From NCBI GenBank assembly GCA_002449575.1, contig DJXC01000169.1:1-13855 (forward strand): a DNA stretch of 13,855 nucleotides. The letters run 5' to 3'. Position numbers and translations under genes: made by a program. Under the pieces are notes generated by a model that searched no databases, was not told the origin of the DNA, and saw only the letters and a list, made by a program, of their open reading frames with translations. Of this stretch, positions 6,870 through 13,799 are shown piece after piece; within the stretch, counting starts at the first letter, position 1; each line of letters starts with the position of its first letter. This stretch comes from Ruminococcus sp. UBA7014 (lineage in GTDB: Bacteria; Bacillota; Clostridia; Oscillospirales; Ruminococcaceae).

Positions 6870-6905
6870 AGCAGTCTGAAAGTTCAGCTTTCAGACTGCT
6901 TTTTT
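6870..6905. terminator. Bidirectional terminator between pnp and the transporter gene
   Basis: AGCAGTCTGAAAG (6870-6882) and CTTTCAGACTGCT (6888-6900) form a perfect 13-bp stem with a 5-nt loop, followed by T5 on the plus strand and, on the minus strand, by a GATTTTTG tract. It ends pnp and the minus-strand xylanase operon. The last codons and the stop of the transporter gene are written inside the stem and loop. Confidence 0.9.
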
Positions 6906-7762
6906 GTCAGATAATAGTTATTATACCAGAACATTGCCGCCGCTGCGAAAATAATAATTCCATAGCCGATAAAACTGTATTTATCCGGAATTTCTCTGAA
7001 AAATAAATATCCCAGAGAAGTGGCAAAGATAATCTGTGAATAATCGTAAACAGAAATTTCTTTTGCAGGTGCATGACAGTATGCCGCTGTAATGGAAAAC
7101 TGTCCTCCGGCAGCGGATGCGCCTGCGCCGATAAGAATCAGTACTTGTTTCAGTGTCATGGGATGAAAATCAAATATCAGCCATGGCAGTGTAATCAGAC
7201 ACGAAAAGCCGGAAAAGAACAGAACAATAAAATTTTTGTTCATGCCTTTCTGTCCCAGTATTCTTACACAGGCATAAGCCGCTCCGGCACAGATGCCTCC
7301 TGTCAGTCCGGTGGCAGAAGCCCGGAAATCCGTAAAATCCAGACTTGGCTTTATAATCAGCAGACTTCCAAGAAATGCCGTCAATACTGCCGCTCCCTGT
7401 GCCGGACGAAGTTTTTCTTTCAGCAGAAGCCATGAAAACAGTATCGTGAAAAATGGCGACATTTTATTCAGCATAGAAGCATCAGACAAGACAAGATGGT
7501 CAATTGCATAAAAATTGCATAAGATTCCCAGTGTGCCGAAGCTGGCTCTTAAAACGAGCCAGCTCCAGCCGTTCCGGGGAATGTTCATGTTTTTTCTGTC
7601 TCTGTAACATGCGCCGGCAGCTATCAGGAGTGCAACAAAATTCCGGAAGAAACTTTTCTGCACGGACGGCAAGTCACCAGAAAGTCGTACAAATGCATTC
7701 ATGAACGCAAAACAGAACGCAGAACAGATAATAAATAAAATTGCTTTATATTTTGATTTCAT
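6884..7762 (-). CDS. EamA/DMT-family transporter, 10 TM segments
   Basis: The 292-residue hydrophobic protein has about ten membrane segments (roughly 7-26, 37-53, 68-86, 92-112, 120-138, 152-169, 178-197, 206-226, 238-256, 263-283) in two similar halves, as in the drug/metabolite transporter (EamA) superfamily. Family-like features are the short loop FFRNFVALLI after helix 1, and ASMLNKMSPFFTILFSWLLLKEKL in helices 4-5 with its second-half counterpart YDYSQIIFATSLGYLFFREIP. EamA members export or exchange small metabolites such as amino acids or sugars; the substrate cannot be assigned. Its ATG (7762-7760) overlaps the xylanase TGA by one base (TGATG), so translation is probably coupled. A candidate ribosome site is weak. 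It is the last gene of the operon and ends in the terminator stem. Confidence 0.92.
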   Translation of the reverse strand: MKSKYKAILFIICSAFCFAFMNAFVRLSGDLPSVQKSFFRNFVALLIAAGACYRDRKNMNIPRNGWSWLVLRASFGTLGILCNFYAIDHLVLSDASMLNKMSPFFTILFSWLLLKEKLRPAQGAAVLTAFLGSLLIIKPSLDFTDFRASATGLTGGICAGAAYACVRILGQKGMNKNFIVLFFSGFSCLITLPWLIFDFHPMTLKQVLILIGAGASAAGGQFSITAAYCHAPAKEISVYDYSQIIFATSLGYLFFREIPDKYSFIGYGIIIFAAAAMFWYNNYYLTKKQSES

Positions 7763-10700
7763 CAGAATTCCGTCACCAGACCAACAATATATTTCATAAT
7801 CATCAGCGAATCGGCAGCATCTGGTTTCTGATTCCGGTTGACATCTGCATTTGTAAGCTGCTGTGCGCTAAGGGATTCTTTGCTGAGAATCGCTTTGTTT
7901 ACAGTAATAACGTCCAGAATATCAATTTTACCGCTTAAATCGGCATCTCCCAGAAGGGAGCTTTCTTCTCCGGCAAGTTTCAGCAGCCCCAGTCCGGAAA
8001 CGTCAGTATAGCCCATTCCGGAAAGGTCAAACCAGTTTGCAATAGAAGTTCTTTTCCCATCGCCTGTGCCGTCGTCGTTGATTTGCGCATCGAATCCGAC
8101 AATCTGATTTGTCTTGAATCCGCCGAGTGTAGACGGAATTGCAAATTCTACCAGATAGCCGTCAGCAGTCTTTGCTGTTGCAGATGTAAATCTGTCTGCG
8201 GAAAGTCCGTCAGTCACGGTTTTTTCATTGTCGAAATTCGTTCTGACCTGAATATCATCCGCTTCATAAGCAGTTGACTTGTGATTATTTTCATCAAGGA
8301 AGATTTCAACAGTATCCTGTTCATAACTATTATTGCTTGCCTTGCTGAGTACAGGGTCTTTGACTTCTGCCAGAACGTAGATATTTTTATTATCCCAAAG
8401 AATTTTAGCTGTTCCGGCTGCGCCGCTGCCCATAGAGTATGTGTCAATATTGATAGCTTTCGCTGTTTTCCAGATATCATCAATTTTGCCGTCAATTGCA
8501 GGTGTACCCTGAATAGCTTCTGCCATTGCCGGAATTTCGGCATACAGAAGTTTTCCGTTTGTGGATTCTGATAATTCACCTAAAGAATTCCAGTTTTCGC
8601 CGTTCAGAGAAATATCAAAACGTTCTGTATCTCCGGCTTGAGGGTTATTCTTTATGACGACATCTTTCATCGTTGAGGATTTACCATTGATTTTGAGCAT
8701 TGCTGTATTGCTTGTCCGGTCGGCTTCCACAACGAAAGTATTTTTTCCGGCATTCACATCAAACGTAATGGGGAAAGAACCGACCATAATAGTTGCTGTT
8801 CCGGCTTTTTTCGCATTGATGATGACATTGAAGATTGCTTTCTTGTCGCTTATCTGCTGAACGACTTTGAAAGTTCCGGCACTGCCAATCTGATTTTCTG
8901 CCTGCGCTTCCAGAGCAAGTTCCAGACCAGTTTCCGAAGTATCACAAAGATAGGTTCTTGCTGTTTTGATGGTCTGTACTTCTGCGGAAGTATCTGCAAC
9001 GGCATAATAAGCTGCCTTTGCCTGATAGTCTTTATCAAACAGCAACGGATAGCCGCCTATCCAGCTGGTAGAGTCTGTAATTCCCCAGAGAATGACAGCA
9101 GAAAGATTGACACCGTCCGCCTTGACTCTCTTGTACATTTCAAAGCACTGACGATAACGTTCTGCCAGTGCAAGCAAATCTTCATCAGCATTCGAGCGGA
9201 GAGACACATCAAGTTCTGTCACCTGAATTTCCAGACCCATTGCCGCATAGCTTCTCAAAGCAGCTTCATACTGTGCAATAGACGGTGAACTCATGCCGAT
9301 ATGAGACTGCATTCCCATACCATCAATTAATTTTGCATCAATCAAATCTTTGAGAATATCAGACTGGATATATTTTAATTTATTCTCACTGTATTCGTTA
9401 TAGTCATTGTAGAATAATTTACAGCCTTCCGGTGCATATTTTCTGGCATAGGTGAATGCTTTCTTGATATAGCTCTGGTCGCCGTAAACGCTGACCCATC
9501 CGGAAGAGCCATCATTCTGAGAGTAAGCCCCTGCATTTCTGATAGTGCCGGAGTCAGAAGCAGCTTCATTCACAACATCCCATGAGTAAACGTTCAGTTT
9601 GGGATATTCTGTCTTGATAGCATTCATGACATTTTTGATATAGTTTTCCATACGCTTGTCCATGATTTCCGGAGAAACGAAATCAGCAGAAGCATCATAA
9701 TTTTCTTTAAAGAACCAGTCCGGAGTCTGACTGTGCCATACTAACACATGACCTCTCAAATCCAGATTGTTATCTTCGCAGAATTTGAGCATTGCAGCCG
9801 CCTGTTTTAACGAAATCTGCGGATTTGTCTGGTCACCGCCGTTGGCTTCCATATAGGCAAGTGTTGCACTCTGGTCGAGAACAGCTTCCGGCTTGAGTTC
9901 ATTGCCGATTGTCACACTGTTATAATGTTTCAGAATCAAATCTTTTGTTGCGCCCTGTGTAAATTCGGCACTGGCAACGGCACAGCCGATTTTAAAATCA
10001 TCAGCATAAATCTCTTTCAGAGAAGAAATATCTTCCTGAATTGCAGGGTCTGGCAGACGTTCACCAGTGACATCATCCAGATAGAAGCCCATTAAATCCT
10101 GACTTGTCACGGCAGAATCCGGTTTATAGGCGGTCTGTACATAGATATACATATTGGAAGCCCCTTCCGGAATGGTGCATTCCGTGCCGACATAAGTCCA
10201 TTCGCCTTTATTGGCAGTTTCCGTATAGATAGTATAATAATTTTCCTTGCCGTTCAGGTCATACTGGAGATTGATGGAAAATTTCTGTGTATCAGTATAT
10301 TCATCACCATCATAAAGAACATAGCAGCCAAATTTGTAATAACCGCCTGCTTCGAGAACCAAGGCTTTATTGCAGGTTGCCCCGTTCCATAACTGCTGAC
10401 GACCGTCAGTATAAAGTGAATATGTTCCGCTGTGAGCGTATTTGTCAGAAACTTCCAGCGTAGTCTGTGAGCCTCTCCCCTGCCACTCCATAACAGTACC
10501 ATCATCAAAATTATCAGAAAATCCGTCAGCAGCATCTGATTTTTCGACTTTTTCGCCTTTGACGGTGAAATCGTCCATGTAGAAGTCGCTTAAAGTAGCA
10601 GCTTCTACATAGACAACAATATTTTTCGCATCTTCGGGAACGGTGTAAGTTCCGTTGATAACACTCCATTCGCCGGCTTTTGCGTTCACGCTGCTGATAT

Positions 10701-11091
10701 ACTTATAATTTTCCTTGCCGTTAGCATCTGTATACAGGCATTGCAGATTAAACTGCTGATTCTGACCGCCGACAGATTCATCATCATAGAGAACAGCAAC
10801 GCTGAGGGTATACTGTTTTCCGGCATACATAGTGCCAATCATAGATGCGCCTGCACCGTTCCAGCTGACAGTTCTGCCGGTTACGGAAAGCGACTTTGTT
10901 CCGGAATTTGCATACTTGTCTGACAGGCTTAATTCTGTACTTCCTGAAGTACGGGCTTTCCAAGTGCCGAAGCCTTCCTCGAACGTATCGTTGACGAGTT
11001 CAGTATCTTCAGCAGCAACGTTCATGACAGGCAGCGCAGAAAACAACATGGCAGCAGTCATGATTCCGGCAGTGATTCTTCTTTTTTTCAT
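7762..11091 (-). CDS. Secreted cellulosomal GH10 endo-beta-1,4-xylanase with CBM22 x2, CBM9 and dockerin
   Basis: The 1109-residue enzyme starts with a Sec signal peptide (1-27, cleavage probably after NVAA or nearby). Two CBM22-type modules follow (about 31-178 and 191-345, each ending in YMDD or YLDD), then a GH10 catalytic domain (about 350-700). WDVVNEA carries the acid/base E509 and VTELDV the nucleophile E626; NELKPE, HVLVWHSQTP and ILWGITDSTSW are further GH10 motifs. Residues about 705-850 are an unassigned beta-rich region, about 855-1040 a CBM9 module (IDGKIDDIWKTA...), and 1046-1109 a dockerin with two Ca-loops (GDADLSGKID, NADVNRNQKPD). GH10 enzymes cleave internal xylan links; CBM22 and CBM9 bind xylan or cellulose chains, and the dockerin docks to a scaffoldin cohesin outside the cell. 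AAGGGG precedes the ATG by about seven bases. The gene sits 22 bp behind the upstream regulator-like gene and overlaps the transporter gene. Confidence 0.97.
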   Translation of the reverse strand: MKKRRITAGIMTAAMLFSALPVMNVAAEDTELVNDTFEEGFGTWKARTSGSTELSLSDKYANSGTKSLSVTGRTVSWNGAGASMIGTMYAGKQYTLSVAVLYDDESVGGQNQQFNLQCLYTDANGKENYKYISSVNAKAGEWSVINGTYTVPEDAKNIVVYVEAATLSDFYMDDFTVKGEKVEKSDAADGFSDNFDDGTVMEWQGRGSQTTLEVSDKYAHSGTYSLYTDGRQQLWNGATCNKALVLEAGGYYKFGCYVLYDGDEYTDTQKFSINLQYDLNGKENYYTIYTETANKGEWTYVGTECTIPEGASNMYIYVQTAYKPDSAVTSQDLMGFYLDDVTGERLPDPAIQEDISSLKEIYADDFKIGCAVASAEFTQGATKDLILKHYNSVTIGNELKPEAVLDQSATLAYMEANGGDQTNPQISLKQAAAMLKFCEDNNLDLRGHVLVWHSQTPDWFFKENYDASADFVSPEIMDKRMENYIKNVMNAIKTEYPKLNVYSWDVVNEAASDSGTIRNAGAYSQNDGSSGWVSVYGDQSYIKKAFTYARKYAPEGCKLFYNDYNEYSENKLKYIQSDILKDLIDAKLIDGMGMQSHIGMSSPSIAQYEAALRSYAAMGLEIQVTELDVSLRSNADEDLLALAERYRQCFEMYKRVKADGVNLSAVILWGITDSTSWIGGYPLLFDKDYQAKAAYYAVADTSAEVQTIKTARTYLCDTSETGLELALEAQAENQIGSAGTFKVVQQISDKKAIFNVIINAKKAGTATIMVGSFPITFDVNAGKNTFVVEADRTSNTAMLKINGKSSTMKDVVIKNNPQAGDTERFDISLNGENWNSLGELSESTNGKLLYAEIPAMAEAIQGTPAIDGKIDDIWKTAKAINIDTYSMGSGAAGTAKILWDNKNIYVLAEVKDPVLSKASNNSYEQDTVEIFLDENNHKSTAYEADDIQVRTNFDNEKTVTDGLSADRFTSATAKTADGYLVEFAIPSTLGGFKTNQIVGFDAQINDDGTGDGKRTSIANWFDLSGMGYTDVSGLGLLKLAGEESSLLGDADLSGKIDILDVITVNKAILSKESLSAQQLTNADVNRNQKPDAADSLMIMKYIVGLVTEF

Positions 11092-11113
11092 ACAAATTTC
11101 CCCTTTAATATAT

Positions 11114-12001
11114 TTAATTTTCGAGCTGATTGAATTCTGTCAGGTCATCAATATGGTCGAAAATATATTGCTGTGCCTGTGCAGTAAAAATACTGATATG
11201 AAATTCATATCCGTTTCGTGTGTAGCTTCTGCACAAAATACCAATATTTTCCCCTTCCGAAGTTGGTGTATACTGTTTCTGATTCCCTTTTTTTTCTAAA
11301 ATTCTGTTACTGAACAGCCAGCCGGAAAGAATTCCATTTTTTAACGGCTTTACCTGACTGGTATCAATCAGAGAATTCAAATATTTTGTCATATCTGAAA
11401 TTGTTGCTTCTTCTGCAAACGGAGACAGATATGCTTTTTGTTCCGGAGTCAGACAAAAAAGTTCACGCCTGTCGACAAATTCTTCTTCATGTTGTTCAAA
11501 ATAGGTGATAAACTGGTCGATATGCTGATAAATATATTGCTGTGCATCTGAACCGTAAAGAAGTACTTTCGAGCCTTTTTCGGAAATTGCCTGAGAAATT
11601 CCTATATCTGCTCCAGTTTGCGTGACAGTTTTATGACTACTGTCTTCTCCTGAAATAATTCCTTGTTCTATCAGCCAGAAAATCAGGGATTTGGCTGTGA
11701 ACTGACTGCTTTCTGGTCTATGCAGCACATAATTCAAATATTTTGCAATCTGACTAATAAGTATACCTTCATCCATGATTTCAAATTCTGGTGTTTCAGG
11801 AACAACAGAATCCATCTGAATTTCCTGCATATCGGAAATTTTTCTATGCAGAAAATCCGCTGTAAAATTCAGATATTTGCTGATTTCTTTTTTTTTGACA
11901 ACATCATCTTCCGGAACAGATTCTTTTGTAAACGGGTCAGTTCCCTTTGCCAGAAACCGGAGACAAGCTTCGGCATTTTTCATAATTTCAAGTTCGGTCA
12001 T
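11114..12001 (-). CDS. Unrecognised protein with two tandem winged-helix-like modules, head of xylanase operon
   Basis: The 295-residue soluble protein has no signal peptide or membrane segment. An N-terminal part (1-57) includes LAKGTDPFTKESVPEDDVV and ISKYLNFTADFL. Two related modules follow, A (about 78-167) and B (about 197-290). Each has I-S-x-x-x-KYLN, a W-L segment (IFWLIEQGII / SGWLFSNRIL), T-x-x-G-x-x-IGI, and AQQYI-[YF]-x-HID near the end. The order helix, helix, TxxGxxxGI and strand resembles winged-helix modules such as those at phage antirepressor C-termini, so DNA binding is a reasonable inference but not shown. RBS AAAGGA is eight bases before the ATG, and a near-perfect promoter lies upstream. 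The gene ends 22 bp before the xylanase ATG with no terminator, so it is probably co-transcribed and could regulate the operon. Confidence 0.8.
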   Translation of the reverse strand: MTELEIMKNAEACLRFLAKGTDPFTKESVPEDDVVKKKEISKYLNFTADFLHRKISDMQEIQMDSVVPETPEFEIMDEGILISQIAKYLNYVLHRPESSQFTAKSLIFWLIEQGIISGEDSSHKTVTQTGADIGISQAISEKGSKVLLYGSDAQQYIYQHIDQFITYFEQHEEEFVDRRELFCLTPEQKAYLSPFAEEATISDMTKYLNSLIDTSQVKPLKNGILSGWLFSNRILEKKGNQKQYTPTSEGENIGILCRSYTRNGYEFHISIFTAQAQQYIFDHIDDLTEFNQLEN

Positions 12002-12035
12002 GATAACAGTCCTTTCTGAAAAATCTCATAGTATC

Positions 12036-12064
12036 ATTATATAGCATATTTTTCAAAAAGTCAA
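12036..12064 (-). promoter_or_regulatory. Promoter of the xylanase operon
   Basis: On the minus strand, TTGACT (12059-12064) and a perfect TATAAT (12036-12041) are 17 bp apart. It starts the transcript for the duplicated-module protein, xylanase and transporter; I see no separate promoter in the 22-bp gap before the xylanase. No clear operator palindrome is present around it. Confidence 0.85.
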
Positions 12065-12100
12065 GAAATATTTGTCAGTATTTCTATCAAATTGGTAAAA

Positions 12101-12132
12101 TAAAAAATCCGGTTCTGCAACAGAACCGGATT
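12101..12132 (-). terminator. Terminator of the S1-domain protein gene
   Basis: Read on the minus strand, AATCCGGTTCTG and CAGAACCGGATT (12121-12132 and 12106-12117) form a perfect 12-bp stem with a 3-nt loop, followed by T6 (12102-12107, partly shared with the stem). It starts nine bases past the stop codon and separates this gene from the xylanase operon. Confidence 0.92.
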
Positions 12133-12140
12133 GAAAATAA

Positions 12141-13091
12141 TTACAGAATCCCTGCAACACTGCCGTCAAAGACAGTGTCAATAAATTTGCCTGCTCCCGG
12201 CGGCGTATAAATCCAGTGGTCAATATGGTCTTCCTGATAGAAATACCGCAGTGGTTCAGGTTTGGCACTGTTTTCACAGACATCTACCAGAATCAGCTTG
12301 ACTTTGAGTTTTTCCGGAATTAATGCCTTAATGTAAACACTGGTGCGCTGACCGACTTCCACAGGCTGGCGAAGCTCGGCAAGTCCGGCAAGATTTGGCA
12401 TCAGTTCAATGAATACACCATATTTTTCTACAGAACGCACAATGCCGCAGGTTGTTTCTCCCACATGGAACAATGCTGCATTTTCTTCCCATGTGCCAAG
12501 CAGTTCCTTGTGTGAAAGCAGAATTCTCTTGTCCTGTCTGCCTTTGATAATTACCCTGATACTCTGCCCAACTACAAAACGGTCAGACGGATGTGCAATT
12601 CTGGAAACAGAAATTGCATCAATCGGCACCATAGAGGCAATCCCCGAACCAATATCGACAAATGCGCCGAATGGTTCAAGATGGGTGACTTTGGCATCAA
12701 TAATGTCACCGGGATTCAGCTGACTGAGAAACTGTGCCATGCACTGTTCCTGAACGGCACGACGTGACAGAATTGCCACTTCCTCCCCTGTTTCATCAGT
12801 ATCCAGACGGATAACTTTGAAGCAGACAGGCTTCCCGACTCTTGCAATCAGGGCAATGTCACGAAGTTCCCCTTCCAGAATACCGACAGCACCTTCTTCA
12901 CGGGGAATCATGCCACGCATACACGGCAGATTTACCCACATATTATGATTGCTGTCACAGGTAGTCACTCTGGCTTCGAGAATTCTTCCGCTTAACTGTG
13001 CCTGTAAAAGACCCTGCGGACTGGAAATGGCTGCCTGGTTCTCTGGTGTGTCCAGAAGCAAGCCTTCCGGACAAAAATGTTTTTGATACAT
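12141..13091 (-). CDS. Three-S1-domain RNA-binding protein (ribosomal protein S1-like)
   Basis: The 316-residue protein contains three S1-type OB folds: a divergent one (about 32-112, with RGMIPREE), a canonical one (about 125-195, GDIIDAKVTHLEPFGAFVDIG ... ILLSHKELLGTW), and a third (about 207-272, GETTCGIVRSVEKYGVFIEL). A 40-residue C-terminal tail is rich in aromatic residues (RYFYQEDHIDHWIYTPPG). Clostridial genomes often encode short S1-like proteins with three or four such domains; they bind mRNA and may help ribosome loading. It is shorter than the six-domain E. coli S1 and lacks a kinase or HB-reductase fusion. The ATG at 13091 follows an excellent GGAGGT site by seven bases. It has its own promoter, a long structured leader and a terminator, so it is monocistronic. 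Naming it rpsA would go beyond the evidence. Confidence 0.9.
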   Translation of the reverse strand: MYQKHFCPEGLLLDTPENQAAISSPQGLLQAQLSGRILEARVTTCDSNHNMWVNLPCMRGMIPREEGAVGILEGELRDIALIARVGKPVCFKVIRLDTDETGEEVAILSRRAVQEQCMAQFLSQLNPGDIIDAKVTHLEPFGAFVDIGSGIASMVPIDAISVSRIAHPSDRFVVGQSIRVIIKGRQDKRILLSHKELLGTWEENAALFHVGETTCGIVRSVEKYGVFIELMPNLAGLAELRQPVEVGQRTSVYIKALIPEKLKVKLILVDVCENSAKPEPLRYFYQEDHIDHWIYTPPGAGKFIDTVFDGSVAGIL

Positions 13092-13117
13092 GTTTTCGAC
13101 CTCCGATTTTGGTTTTT

Positions 13118-13210
13118 AGGAAAAGTCCTGCTGTAATATATGCCGGATTAGTCTGGAATAGAACCTTTCGGATTCTTACTACAGCAGATAATTTTCTGAC
13201 ATCCGGCAGA
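13118..13210 (-). promoter_or_regulatory. Structured 5' leader with two crossing helices before the S1-domain gene
   Basis: On the minus strand, TGCCGGAT (13208-13201) is perfectly complementary to ATCCGGCA (13148-13141). CTGCTGTAGTA (13187-13177) pairs with TATTACAGCAG (13138-13128) over 11 bp with one G-U. The order is A, B, A', B', so the two helices cross and form either a pseudoknot or two exclusive states. Between B and A' lies a hairpin, AGAAtCC-GAAA-GGTTCT (13176-13160), with a GNRA tetraloop. No U-tract follows, so control of translation or stability is likelier than termination. I do not recognise it as a named riboswitch. Confidence 0.6.
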
Positions 13211-13225
13211 TTTTTCATCTCTTTC

Positions 13226-13254
13226 ATGCTATCATATTTTTGCAGATTTGTCAA
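13226..13254 (-). promoter_or_regulatory. Promoter of the S1-domain protein gene
   Basis: On the minus strand, TTGACA (13249-13254) and TAGCAT (13226-13231) are separated by 17 bp, with TGA before the -10 compensating for its two mismatches. Transcription from near 13219 gives a leader of about 130 nt that contains the crossing helices. Confidence 0.75.
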
Positions 13255-13306
13255 GTACATGAATGATTACTTTTTTGTCAAAAATTATCACAATTTGGTG
13301 ACAGAA

Positions 13307-13654
13307 TTATACAAAGCGAACCTGCACTGCCCCCAGAGCCTGCATAATTCCCGAAACTGTGCCAGAATCGGCTTTATCACAGACAACTGTCAGCTCAGCA
13401 GATTTCCGAAGCCAGTGTTCCGGATAAACAGAATCACTCATTTCAGAAATTAATACATCTGTCGCATAATTTTCCATTCTCAGATTAGCCGGCAACATGG
13501 TGAACTGCTGTCTGCCACTGACAGAGGGCAGAGCTTTTCCCAGCTTCCGGATACGGAGACTGCGTATCTGTTTCAGATTTCTGCGGATACGTCCGGCAGC
13601 AAGTTCGGCAAGTTCTTCAGAAGCAAATTCACATTTCATTCTGCAAAGTTCCAT
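13307..13654 (-). CDS. Small alpha/beta protein of unknown function
   Basis: The 115-residue product is not one I recognise. It has no signal peptide or membrane helix. The N-terminal part suggests strand-helix-strand (MKCEFASEELAELAAGRIRR, then IRSLRIRKLG), and the C-terminal part strand-helix-strand (SAELTVVCDKADSGTVSGIM followed by QALGAVQVRFV). This would suit a ferredoxin-like fold similar to small stress or ACT-like proteins, which is inference. The ATG at 13654 follows GGGAGA by about nine bases; a second ATG five codons in (MKCEF) is an alternative start. It lies upstream of the S1-domain gene on the same strand, but that gene has its own promoter. I see no convincing terminator after it and no full promoter before it. 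Confidence 0.65.
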   Translation of the reverse strand: MELCRMKCEFASEELAELAAGRIRRNLKQIRSLRIRKLGKALPSVSGRQQFTMLPANLRMENYATDVLISEMSDSVYPEHWLRKSAELTVVCDKADSGTVSGIMQALGAVQVRFV

Positions 13655-13696
13655 TATCTGACATCTCCCGTAAAATTAGTTTTAAAAATATAGCAA

Positions 13697-13706
13697 CCTG
13701 TACAGG
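13697..13706. promoter_or_regulatory. Perfect 10-bp palindrome upstream of the small-protein gene
   Basis: CCTGTACAGG sits in the intergenic region, five bases upstream of a minus-strand TGC-TATATT (13687-13692) that could be an extended -10 without a -35. Its position suits an operator, but one short palindrome is weak evidence. Confidence 0.25.
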
Positions 13707-13764
13707 ACAGAGCTGTTATTTTTATTATGATTGCACAAATTCAAAAAACTATGCACACTAAATA

Positions 13765-13793
13765 TTGCCTTTTTCAAAAAAATGCGGTATAAT
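13765..13793 (+). promoter_or_regulatory. Promoter reading out of the right edge
   Basis: TTGCCT (13765-13770) and a perfect TATAAT (13788-13793) are 17 bp apart. Transcription would start near 13800 and run off the window. It is divergent from the small-protein gene at 13307-13654. Confidence 0.8.
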
Positions 13794-13799
13794 AAAATA

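Noticed and set aside
13260..13310. Weak hairpin after the small-protein gene, TCAC/GTGA with T-rich flank
   Set aside because: The stem is only about four base pairs, too short to call a terminator.
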